64,000 nt of DNA. Origin: Mycoplasmopsis bovis 8790. GTDB taxonomy: Bacteria; Bacillota_I; Bacilli_A; Mycoplasmatales; Metamycoplasmataceae. Under the pieces are notes generated by a model. The model worked only from the letters and a program-made list of their open reading frames with translations. It was not told the DNA's origin and did not search any database. Numbering within the stretch: position 1 is the stretch's first letter; each line of letters opens with the position of its first letter. Where the stretch lies: assembly GCF_005061465.1 (NCBI RefSeq), contig NZ_LAUS01000004.1, positions 124,001 to 188,000 on the forward strand, given 5' to 3'. Of this stretch, positions 45,370 to 54,752 are shown one piece after another. Made by a program: the position numbers and the translations under genes.

Positions 45370-46143
45370 ATGTCTGCATTAACTATAGTTAATTTGATTT
45401 TTGGTGTCTTAGCGTCATCATTAATGGTAATAATTTGCATACCCCAACTAATATCAGTTTTAAAGTCAAAGTCGGTTGGAAATATTTCATATGGAACTTT
45501 TTTAATTTACTTTTTTGGTGGAGCTTTATTTATTTTAATAATGGTGCTTAAAAAAGGCATTGGTTCATTTGAATTTGATAGTATAAAAAATCCTGATTCA
45601 GATCCAATAGTTAATATTATTGGAAACTGACTTTTTATGCTCATAATGGCAACCACAATAACATCATTTTTAATTTATGATAAAAATAAGTCATTGTCAT
45701 TTAAACTACCTATTGGTCTGATTATTTGAGTAATTTGTCTATTGTTTACAATTTGATTTTTTATGGCTTATGCTAGTGAAAAATTTAGACTCAATCTAAG
45801 CCCAGATTCAGTTTTACTAACAATATTTACAGTTTGTGCAACTGTTTGTACTTCATTACCTTTTACATTGCAAATAATTAAAACATTAAGAACTAAAAGT
45901 GCTGAAGGGCTAAGTCCACTTATGCTATATCTAGGAATGTTCATAAATGCCTGTTTGGCAGTGTATTTGGGAACATTATTACCATTTAATTCGCCGATGT
46001 GATGGGTATGTGTATTCTTTTCATGTTTAGCAATTGTTGTGTATATAGTGCAAATATTTTTATACTACTATTACAAGAAAATGAATAATTGTAATGTAAT
46101 AAGCGCAAATAATAATGCAAATAATAATATTAAAGTATCATAA
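45370..46143 (+). CDS. PQ-loop (SWEET/MtN3-like) membrane transporter
   Basis: This encodes 257 aa with about seven transmembrane helices. Two PQ-loop motifs occur: CIPQLISVLKSKSVGNISY (about 22-40) and SLPFTLQIIKTLRTKSAEGLS (about 160-180), the second with PF in place of PQ. The repeat arrangement (two three-helix bundles with a linker helix) is that of the PQ-loop superfamily, which includes sugar and amino-acid-related carriers. The C-terminus is Asn-rich. Substrate not deducible. UGA-Trp codons at 45628, 45730, 45751 and elsewhere. Followed by a good terminator. Confidence 0.85.
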
Positions 46144-46208
46144 TTTCTTTATAAAACTGTTTTATAGTTATATTAGTTTATTTTAAATTCTTAAAAGTTT
46201 AGTATATC

Positions 46209-46245
46209 TTGCCTAAACAACCATTTTTTAGGCAATATATTTTTT
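46209..46245 (+). terminator. Terminator after PQ-loop gene
   Basis: TTGCCTAAA and TTTAGGCAA form a 9-bp stem with a 9-nt loop, followed by an AT/T-rich tail. Confidence 0.75.
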
Positions 46246-46293
46246 ATGTAATAAAATATTTATATTAAATTTAAACTTAAGTAAAGGAGCATT

Positions 46294-46614
46294 ATGGCCT
46301 TAATCGATAGAGACCCTGAAGTTGCAAAAGCAAGGATTGAAAAAAGAAAAGCAATGTTGGTAAAACTTCATGAGCAAAATATTGAGGAATTAAATAATCC
46401 TGCCCTTATTCGTGATGAAGATGTTCCTATTCATAAGCATTGTGACGACCCATTTTGCAAAATAGCATTAGAAACAATGCCAAAAGAAGAAAAAAGAAAA
46501 AAACTTATTCTTAAATGAATTGCTATTGTTACATGTATTTTGATAATAATTGCCGCAATTATTGCAGCAGCAGCTATAGGTACTCTTGGTAACTGAGAAA
46601 GCGAGAAAGTATAG
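46294..46614 (+). CDS. Small tail-anchored membrane protein upstream of diadenylate cyclase
   Basis: This encodes 106 aa. The first ~74 residues are charged and probably cytosolic (VAKARIEKRKAMLVKLHEQ), with a Cys/His cluster HKHCDDPFCK (about 49-58) that could bind a metal. Then comes one membrane helix (about 76-97, IAIVTCILIIIAAIIAAAA) and a short tail. The stop is 2 nt before the cyclase start, so the two are probably coupled. GGAGC precedes the ATG. No known family. It might regulate or anchor the cyclase in place of the CdaR of other Firmicutes, but that is a guess. Confidence 0.8.
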
Positions 46615-46616
46615 CA

Positions 46617-47195
46617 ATGAATAGCGAATTAATCTTGCTGATAGTAATTTTGTGCTTGCTGGTTGTTGTTTTATTAGTTGTATCGCTACCAAATATTATT
46701 TCACTATTCAATGCCAAAATTAAAAAGCCACGTTATGACAAATTAGGCAAAAGCAGTCAAATTAGGCTTATAAATCAGCTTCGTGAAGCTGTTGAATATT
46801 TGTCAAAAAACAAAATAGGAGCATTAATTACAATTGAAAATAATGACAATATTGAAAATTTAAGAACTGATGGTGTGATAATCGATGCAAATATTTCATC
46901 TAGCTTGCTAATTTCTATTTTCAACAAGTATTCTCCTTTGCATGATGGAGCAGTAATTATAAGAGATAACAAAATTTTATATGCTGCAACATTTTATAAG
47001 ATCACAAAAAAATCAATTAATAATCAATACGGTGCACGTCACAGAGCCGCAATGGGTATAAGCGAACTTTGTGATGCCACTACAATAGTAGTTTCTGAAG
47101 AAACTGGCTTTATTAAGCTTATAAAAAATGGAATTTTTTACAATGTTAAAATTGAACAATTCCAAGAACAATTAATTAAATACCTAAAGGACTAA
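46617..47195 (+). CDS. cdaA: Diadenylate cyclase (CdaA/CdaM type)
   Basis: This encodes 192 aa that make cyclic di-AMP from two ATP. A single N-terminal membrane helix (about 5-24) is followed by the DAC domain, with DGAVII (110-115) and RHRAAMG (141-147), the two signature motifs that bind ATP and metal. One membrane helix, not three, is the arrangement of the mycoplasma enzyme CdaM. It is followed after 3 nt by mgtE. c-di-AMP controls K+ and osmotic balance in related bacteria, so pairing with an ion transporter is reasonable. Confidence 0.92.
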   Translation: MNSELILLIVILCLLVVVLLVVSLPNIISLFNAKIKKPRYDKLGKSSQIRLINQLREAVEYLSKNKIGALITIENNDNIENLRTDGVIIDANISSSLLISIFNKYSPLHDGAVIIRDNKILYAATFYKITKKSINNQYGARHRAAMGISELCDATTIVVSEETGFIKLIKNGIFYNVKIEQFQEQLIKYLKD

Positions 47196-47198
47196 ATT

Positions 47199-48659
47199 AT
47201 GACTGAAGAACAGATATATGAATCCCCTCTTGAAGTGGATCCCATTGAATTAAAAAAAGTTATAGCAACTTTGAATCTTAATGGTGCAAGAGAAATAGTT
47301 GAAACGTATCCCGATGCTGATATTGCTTCATCTTTAGAGTCTTTAGAATTGAATGAGCAATTAATATTTTTACGTTTACTAACAACTTCATCTGCCGCAT
47401 CAATATTTAGCTACTTAGATGAGGATGTGCAAGTTGAATTAGCGAAAAGTTTTACTGAAGACTGAGGAATGAAACTTTTGCAAGAGCTTCAATCTGATGA
47501 GTTAGTTGACGTTTTAGATGAGTTACCTTCTAATGTTGCAAGCAAGGTTTTGGCCTACACTAGCAGTGAGAAAAGAAATGAATTAAACAAGCTATTAAGC
47601 TATAATGACGATGAAGTCGGCAGCATAATGAGCATAGATATTTCTAGCTTACCTAGCTCATATACTTGTGAACAAGCACTTAACAAAATACGTAGAGACT
47701 ATAAGAAGAATCAAAAGGAATTAGTTCACTATTATTTTGTTGTAAGCAACACCAACAAATTACTAGGGGTTCTTACATTAGAAGAAATAACATTTGCTGA
47801 GCCAAATGAAAAAATTGAAGACCTTTATTCACCTGTTGCTTTTGTTTACACTAGTGAAAAGAAAGAAAATGCTGCTAAGGTATTTAGTGAGCAAGATATG
47901 TCAGTTTTACCTGTTGTTAACCATGAAAAACGGCTAATAGGTATGATAACCAGCGATGATGTTATTGATGTTATTCAAGATGAAGTTACCGAAGATCTCT
48001 ATAAAATAGCTGGAATCAGCAACAAGGTCATTGAAAATGATTATATTAAAACACCATGATATAAAATTGTTCAGTCACGTATTTTATGACTTTCATTACT
48101 ATTAATTTTTTCAACAATTACTCAAGGAATTATTCACTGAGCTCTTCATGCAACATATATTAGTCACAAAAGTGCTGATACTGCTTCATTTGCCTCGTTA
48201 TTAACTGTTGCATTTGCGGCTATTATTCCCGTTCTTAATAATAGTGTTAAAAATATAGGATTGCAGTCAAATATAAGTATTTCCCGTTCTATTGCTTTAG
48301 ACGAGATTGATAAAAAAGATTTTGCAAAGGTTGTTTGAAAAGAATTATTAGCAGCCATTGTACTTGCATTAGTTTTAGTTGTTGTTAATTTTGCAAGATT
48401 AAGCGCTTATTTTGCAGCAACTAAAGATTTATTGGGAGATAACAAACTTAAATATTTAGCTCTTATAATTGGCACATCAGTAGCATTATTTATCTCAGTA
48501 ATTCTTTCTTCATTATTTGGTTCATTATTACCAATATTATTGATAAAGGCTAAAAAAGACCCTTCATCAGCTTCAGTTATATTACTAAACTTAGTCGTTG
48601 ACTTTATAACTGTATTAATTACCTTTGGTATTACTTACGGAATATTAGTTTCAATTTAG
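47199..48659 (+). CDS. mgtE: Magnesium transporter MgtE
   Basis: This encodes 486 aa of a homodimeric Mg2+ channel. An N-terminal helical superhelix domain (about 20-125) is followed by a pair of CBS domains that sense Mg2+ (about 130-255) and five membrane helices (about 290-486). Characteristic are DELPSNVASKVL, the CBS end (VLPVVNHEKRLIGMITSDDVI), ILNNSVKNIG-type loop and DPSSASVILLNLVVDF, the counterpart of the pore-lining DPA...D segment. UGA-Trp codons at 47463 and 48057. The frame is intact. Likely cotranscribed with the cyclase; a hairpin terminator follows. Confidence 0.93.
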
Positions 48660-48684
48660 ATAATTACCAAAAGGACTATTTTAT

Positions 48685-48713
48685 AGCCACAAAGATTATT
48701 TGTGGCTTTTTTT
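48685..48713 (+). terminator. Terminator of cdaA-mgtE operon
   Basis: AGCCACAAA-GATTA-TTTGTGGCT followed by T7. Confidence 0.85.
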
Positions 48714-48716
48714 AAT

Positions 48717-48743
48717 AAAAAAAGCTACCCTTATTTAGGTAGC
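48717..48743 (-). terminator. Terminator of efp operon
   Basis: On the minus strand GCTACC-TAAATAAG-GGTAGC is followed by T7. It abuts the plus-strand terminator of mgtE. Confidence 0.75.
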
Positions 48744-48749
48744 ATATTA

Positions 48750-49052
48750 TTAGTAGAATTCAACAAAACAGATACGAATATTATGTGGTTTAAAATCTAA
48801 AAGAGTTTCAAAATTCTTAGTAATTTCTTCTCTTAAGCCTTCAATAGTAGTTTTTAATGAATAATTCTTTTTAACTTTAACGTCAATAATAAAAGTTGCA
48901 TTTGACTGATCTGGCAAAAATGTAATTCTAGGAACATTTGCTAACTTAATTCCTTTTATTTCAGAAACAGCATTATTAATTAGATTTAAAAGTGCTTTTT
49001 CAGTAACAGAAACTCTTTCATTAATTCCAAAAGCAGTAGAAAGAAAATTCAT
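48750..49052 (-). CDS. Asp23/Gls24 family protein
   Basis: This encodes 100 aa. The pattern VTEKALLNLINNAVSEIKGIKL followed by a beta-strand (ATFIIDVKVKKNYSLKTTIEGL) and a C-terminal strand (KPHNIRICFVEF) fits the Asp23/Gls24 (alkaline-shock, DUF322) family. In Bacillus the relative yqhY lies close to efp, as here. Role unclear; in other Firmicutes these proteins are linked to cell-envelope stress and membrane attachment. Its ATG overlaps the efp stop by one base. Confidence 0.75.
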   Translation of the reverse strand: MNFLSTAFGINERVSVTEKALLNLINNAVSEIKGIKLANVPRITFLPDQSNATFIIDVKVKKNYSLKTTIEGLREEITKNFETLLDFKPHNIRICFVEFY

Positions 49053-49615
49053 TATTTATTAGCCCTTCCAAGGTATTTTCCTGTTTCAGTAGAAACAATA
49101 ATTTTTTCTCCTTCACTAATAAACATTGGAGTTTCTAACTCAAAACCTGTTTCTAATTTAACTTTCTTTTGAGGGTTATTTGCAGTATTTCCTCTAACAG
49201 CATCAGGTGCTTCTGTAACTTCTAACACAACATTGGCATCTAATTCAATATCAAGAATTTCTTCTTTGTATTTTCTGATTTTAACAATCATTCCTTCTTT
49301 TAAGAAGTTAAGCTCTCATTCAACATGTGAAACAGGAATTTCAACTTGTTCATAGGTTTCAGTGTCCATTAAGATGATGTTTTCGCCATCTGAATATAAA
49401 TAGCTCATAGGTCTTTTATCAATATGCGCACGAGAAACCATAACCCCACCAGTATATGATTTAATAACTGTGCTACCAGTTCTTAAATTTTTGACCTTAG
49501 CCTTCACATTAGCTTGACCTCTTCCTTGTTTTGAGTGTTGTGCTTCTAAAACAACAAAAATATCACCATCATCTTCAAAAGTAATTCCAGGTTTAAAAGT
49601 ATTTACGTTAATCAT
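49052..49615 (-). CDS. efp: Elongation factor P
   Basis: This encodes 187 aa that relieve ribosome stalling at polyproline. Three beta-barrel domains: KOW-like N-terminal domain (MINVNTFKPGITFEDDGD), with the loop QHSKQGRGQANVKAKVKNL where the modified residue normally sits at the tip (here K in HSKQGRG), then OB domains with PMSYLYSDGENIILMD and the C-terminal SEGEKIIVSTETGKYLGRA. UGA-Trp within VSHVEWELNFL. Length is standard. Leads a two-gene operon with the Asp23-family gene. Confidence 0.96.
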
Positions 49616-49947
49616 TTTGACTCCCCTTATATTTATAGGCCTATAAAACAGTTATCTAAGTAAAATTTTACTTTAGTGCTTAAGCAAAAAAAGTTTTATT
49701 TAATAGTATTTTAACTACTTCATTTTATTCTTATTAATATTAAAAAATTATAAATTAGAAATTTTAAAAGTGAAATAAATTTGATTAAAAGCCCATTCAC
49801 TGCGCATTATTCTAAAAATTTTTGGTCAAGAATTTAAAAATTATTTGCATTATGAAAATTAATTATTTCATTGTTTTATAGGCAAATTATACAAAAAAGA
49901 GGTTATTTTTATATAATAGTAACCATACATAAATAAGGAGTAATTAT
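49616..49947. other. Intergenic region between divergent efp and the 312-aa gene
   Basis: A 332-nt AT-rich spacer without a gene. It holds TTATAGGCCTATAA (palindrome, 49633-49646), a plus-strand CTATAAAACAG (49641-49651) and a related GTTTTATAGGCAAATTATA (49873-49891). TATAAT-like DNA at 49912-49917 is a plausible -10 for the downstream gene. Confidence 0.55.
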
Positions 49948-50886
49948 ATGAAGAAAGTTGCAATATTTTATAACACCGGAGCAAAATTTCCTTGAGTGTT
50001 AAAACACCCTAAAAAAGATGAAATAATAGGACAATTTAAAAGTAGAAAAGATGCAGTGTTTTGATATATAAGTTTCAAACTAGAAACACTGATTCTTCTA
50101 TTGAATGAGAAAAACGAACAAATTGGGCAAATAGCATACATAAAGGATCCTGACTACAACAACAGATTTATAATGATTCCGCAATCTAATGGATTAGATG
50201 CTAATGAAACATATATTTCATTGTGTGATGAGTTTGAAATTGATCCACTTAAATTTTATAAATTAAACACTGATGCTCAGATTGAAGAATATATTAAACA
50301 TCTAACTTTTTCATATAATGCAGATCCTAAATCTTATTTTGAGTCAAAATATGAAATCAAAAAGAGAGATAAAGAAGAATACCTAAATGCAGATGCTAAA
50401 GTTAAGATGAAGCAAATTGAGTTAGCTGGTTTATCTGAACTTAATAGACATACGCGTTCTGAAGCTGCTAAAGAACTAGATGACTTAGTAATAACTAATA
50501 CAGTAGTAATTGAACCAAGCATAACAAAAGAAGAAAAAACTTTTGAGAGAAGCGCATTAGATGTTGAAACTAAAACAACAATTAAAGAAGAAGTGATTTC
50601 AAAAACTGAAGAAACCAGTGAGCAAATTCTAGTAACTAATGATGAGTCATCTAATGAAAAAGCTTCATTAGATATACTACCTGTACAAAATAATGAAAAT
50701 GAAGAAGCTAAAAGTGAAATAAAAACAGCAGTATCAAAATCTGCTAACAAAAGCTCTGTTGGCAAAATTATTGGTTTTACTATTCTAACATTACTAATTT
50801 TAGGTGCACTAACATTTGGTGTTATTGCATTGCTTGACTGACTAGGCACAACCGACATATTACCATTTATTTCAGCTAGAAAATAA
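49948..50886 (+). CDS. Unknown protein with C-terminal membrane anchor
   Basis: This encodes 312 aa. I do not recognise the family. The N-terminal part (about 1-110) looks globular (GAKFPWVLKHPKKDEIIGQF). A charged, acidic, Ser/Thr-rich middle (about 130-260) is likely disordered or helical. It ends in one membrane helix (about 272-294, FTILTLLILGALTFGVIAL) and a short tail with UGA-Trp. The N-terminus is hidden by UGA-Trp codons at 50023 and 50062. AAGGAG precedes the ATG by 7 nt. The arrangement suggests a tail-anchored cytosolic protein. Monocistronic, upstream of tRNA-Leu. Confidence 0.82.
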
Positions 50887-50892
50887 TGATTA

Positions 50893-50921
50893 TTGTGCAT
50901 ATTTAATTTTTTCTATATAAT
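50893..50921 (+). promoter_or_regulatory. Promoter of tRNA-Leu
   Basis: TTGTGC (50893-50898) and TATAAT (50916-50921) are separated by 17 nt and lie 15 nt before the tRNA. Confidence 0.65.
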
Positions 50922-50936
50922 TATTTATGCATTTTT

Positions 50937-51021
50937 GCCCGAGTGGTGAAATTGGCAGACACGCTAGACTAAGGATCTAGTGAGGCAACTCATGCAGGTT
51001 CAAGTCCTGTCTCGGGCACCA
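50937..51021 (+). tRNA. tRNA-Leu (AAG)
   Basis: An 85-nt class II tRNA with a long variable arm. The acceptor stem GCCCGAG pairs with CTCGGGC, the discriminator is A and CCA is encoded. The D-loop region (TGGTGAAATTGGCAGAC) and T-arm (GGTTCAAGTCC) are typical of tRNA-Leu. The anticodon stem CTAGA/TCTAG closes the loop CTAAGGA, giving anticodon AAG for the CUN box. Confidence 0.95.
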
Positions 51022-51024
51022 TAT

Positions 51025-51054
51025 TAAAAAATCAAGGTAATTCCTTGATTTTTT
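51025..51054. terminator. Bidirectional terminator between tRNA-Leu and ABC exporter
   Basis: AAAAAATCAAGG-TAATT-CCTTGATTTTTT has T runs on both strands, serving tRNA-Leu (plus) and the ABC operon that ends at 51053 (minus). Confidence 0.85.
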
Positions 51055-52870
51055 ACTCTTCAAAACCACTTAGGTACATCTTTTGGTATAAGCCTTGATT
51101 TGACATTAATTGATTATGAGTTCCTTGTTCTTTAATTTCCCCGTTTTCAATCATCAAGATGTTATCGGCATTTTTTATTGTGCTAAGTCTATGTGCTATT
51201 ATTAAAAGTGTCTTGTTTTTGCTTAAGAGTGAAATAGATTTTTTAATCTTGCTTTCAGTTAAAGTGTCAATGTCACTAGTTGCTTCGTCCAAGATTGAAA
51301 TTGTCTTACTGCTAATCATTGATCTAGTTATTGCAATAAGCTGTTTTTGGCCTACACTCAATACTGAACCATTGTCTTTTAACTCTGTTTTATAGCCATC
51401 TGGGAGTTTTTTAACAAACTCATCTAATCCTACTTGTTCAGAAATTGAAATAAGTTGCTCATCTGAAATAATAGGCCTTACACATGAGAGATTATTTTTA
51501 ATTGTGTCCTTAAATAAATATGTCTCTTGCTGAATTACATCAATATTATTTCTTCAACTTTTTTCATTTGTTTTAAATATTGACTGACCATTAATTAATA
51601 TATCACCTTTAGAAGGAACATATAGTTTTGAAAGTAGTTTGGCAATTGTGCTTTTTCCACAACCTGTGTGACCGACAAGAGCTAATGTTTTAGTTGGCTC
51701 TATCTTAAATGAAATATCCTTAAGAACATATTTATCAGGATTTGATGGATAGGCAAATCATACATTTTTAAACTCAATAGTTCCATCGCCTTCTCTTAAG
51801 TCATGCAGTTTAGATTCATCAACTGAAGGCATTAAATCAAGAAGTTTTTTGACTCTGACAACTGATCCAAGACCTAATTGTAAGTTCGAAATAATTTCTA
51901 AAATTTCACCTAATTTGTCACTAACAGTGAAAACATAGATTGAAATTGACAAAATTGAACCACTAGTTATATTATCTCTACCAGGCATAGATGCTCAATT
52001 GTTTTTTAATAAAACTGTTAGGCCGACTATTATTAGTAAATTTAGAATTTTACTGAAATAGAATCAAGGATATAATCAAGCAATTCTAACTGAAATAGCA
52101 GTGCTTGTTTTTAAAAGCGTTTTATTAATTTTGTCAAAATCTTTAGCAACGGTGCTTTGCTTGTTATTTATTCTTATTATTGGTAATGCATCAATTATTT
52201 CTTCTAAATAAGCATTAAAATTACCTAAATTTTGCTGCTTAGACACAAAATATTTTTGATTTTTTACAATTATTATTAACACAGGGATAAAGTTAATTGG
52301 AATTATCACTAATGCTATAAGTGCTGTAATAAATGAGTATGAAATTAAAATTCCAAAGGTAATTACTAATGTAAAAGCAACAGTAATAATGTTACTTATT
52401 ACATCGATCATTGACTGCACAACATTTTGAATATCGTTAGTCACTGTTGACATTAAATCACCGGTTTTTTCATTTTCAAAATAACTTAGTGGCATTATTT
52501 GTAGTTTTTGGTATACATTAACTCTAATGCGTGATCCAATCTTAACACTTGCTCTATTCACTATTAAATATTGAGTAATTAAAGTTAGTTTCTGAAGGAC
52601 ATAAAATAAAGCTAAAAGTACTATAAATCAGGCAAATTGGGATGTGTTAAAAGTTGATGGGTTAAATAAATCAACTTTTAGAAAATTATCAATTATATAA
52701 CCTAAAAGTCAAACTCCTCCAGTAATAAAGCCAGCTAATAAAAGACCCAAGAATATTGGCATTCATAATACTAAATTGCTTCCTGAATAGTCTTTAAAAA
52801 GCCTTATGAATAGTTTAAACGAACTAGTAGGCTTTGACTTAGTCATCTGTTTTTCAGGCTTTTTAGTCAT
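51053..52870 (-). CDS. ABC exporter half-transporter (canonical NBD)
   Basis: This encodes 605 aa. Six transmembrane helices (about 25-330) are fused to an ATPase domain: Walker A GHTGCGKST, signature LSVGQKQ (normally LSGGQ), Walker B SILDEATSDID with the catalytic Glu, H-loop IIAHRLSTIK. It forms a heterodimer with the next gene upstream. Its Walker B and H-loop are complete but its signature is altered, so the consensus ATP site would pair these with the intact LSGGQ of the partner. Substrate unknown (multidrug, lipid or peptide). Start ATG 52870 overlaps the partner stop by 8 nt. Confidence 0.93.
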
Positions 52871-54659
52871 TATCTACCTCTTTTTCTTGACTGTCATAAA
52901 TGCTTTTGTAAATTTCATTAGTTTTTAATAAGTCATTATGTCTGCCTATTCCAGATATGCTACCATTATCCATAACAATTATTTTGTCACAGTCCTTTAT
53001 TGAACTAACTCTTTGAGAGATTATTATAGTTGTGCTGTTTGAAAGTCTGTTTAAATTATCTCTTACTATTTTGTCAGTTTGATTATCTAATGCACTAGTT
53101 GCATCATCTAAAATAAGTATTTTAGGTTTTTTAATTAACGCCTGTGCAATTGCTAGTCTTTGTCTTTGGCCTCCACTAAGATTTTTGCCTCTTTGATAAA
53201 CTTTATGCTCAACTGAATTTTCTAATTTAAACACAAAATCAGCTTTAGAATTCAATAAAGCATTGTCTAAATTTGACTGATCATTATGATTAGCACCTAA
53301 TAAAACATTTGACTTAATAGTTCCACTTAATAATAAGGGCTTTTGAAAAACAACTGAAACATTATTATAAAAATCCTTATGATTAATATCATAAATATTT
53401 TTATTATCAATTAGTATTTGCCCGCCATTATTAATTTTGTACTCACGAGTTAATAAACGAACAATTGTGCTTTTGCCACTTCCTGTTTTTCCAATGATTC
53501 CGACTGTTTCATAGGGTTCTATGACGAATGATACATTTTTCAAAGTCAATGATTTATCATATCCAAAATTAACATTTTTAAATTCTATTTTGCCGCAAAT
53601 TGTTTGTGTTACATCACTTTTATCTTTATTTGAAATTTCACTTTCAATTTTTAATATTTCTAGGATTCTTTTAGCTGAAATATTGCTTCTTATAAGTCTA
53701 TTAGTCATAAAAAGTGATGAAAATATTCCAAAAGAAATAAGTTGCATATATGTAATGAATTGGTAAATGTCACCAACTAATGATTTGATGTTAATTTCAA
53801 TATTATTTTTAATAATTATTGCAACAATTGAGAAAATAACTATATTGCCCATTAAAATAAATAAATCAATTGCTGGCCAGTTAATTGCTCCATAAGTGTT
53901 AGCTTTTCTAGAAACTTTTTCCAAATTTTGGTTAGCTTCATTAAAACGCAAAAATTGTCTTTGTTCAAGATTGTATGACTTAATTAATGAAATATTATTA
54001 AAATCTTCTTTAATTACCTCATTAACATTATCAAGCATTATGTTTTCTTTTCTATAAAGTGGGAATAACTTGATAATGGCAACAATTGCGAGAACAACTA
54101 TAAAAGGCACAACAAAAGCAATAGAAATTGACAAATATAAATTAGTTAATAAAGCAAATATTAGACCTCATACTGTATAAAAAGGAAACACAAAAACGTT
54201 TCTAAAAATAATATAAAAACCATCTTCTAGTTTCTGCACATCATTGCTAAAACGAGTAAGCAATGTTGCTGGGGTTATATTTTCAATATTTTTATGAGAT
54301 AAAGTAAGTAAGTGCTCAAACAAAAGTTTTCTAGTATGATAAACACCTAAATTCTTAGCTTGAGCAGCTAAAAAGTTGGAAGCATATGAAATAATTACTA
54401 GGATAAAAGCCAAAGCAAATGAAATTCCAATAATTACCCATAGGGCATTGGCATATGAATAGGTTCCAACTATTCAAGATGACTTGAAAATATAAACTGT
54501 AACTTCTCTGTCAATTTGGTTATTTGCTAAGTATGTAATCAACTGCCTAGTAACTGTTGGAATTAATATACTCAAAAACGGATGAATTGTGCTTAAGATA
54601 ACCGCAAAGAGTGCCATTACCTTTACTTTTAATGGAAATCTAGAAAATAGTTTCAGCAT
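52863..54659 (-). CDS. ABC exporter half-transporter (degenerate NBD)
   Basis: This encodes 598 aa with N-terminal membrane domain and C-terminal ATPase: Walker A GKTGSGKST, signature LSGGQRQR, Walker B LILDDATSALD where the catalytic Glu is Asp, and IISQRVSSIK where the switch His is Gln. These two changes mark the degenerate nucleotide site known from heterodimeric exporters such as TM287/288 and LmrCD. Several UGA-Trp codons (54474, 54168, 54135 region). First gene of the two-gene operon. Confidence 0.93.
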
Positions 54660-54752
54660 ATTCCTCCATTAATGATTAAAGCTTTAATTTTTTAATTATT
54701 ACATTATAAATTAAATAAGTATTTTATTAATTTGTTTGTATATTTAAAAAGC

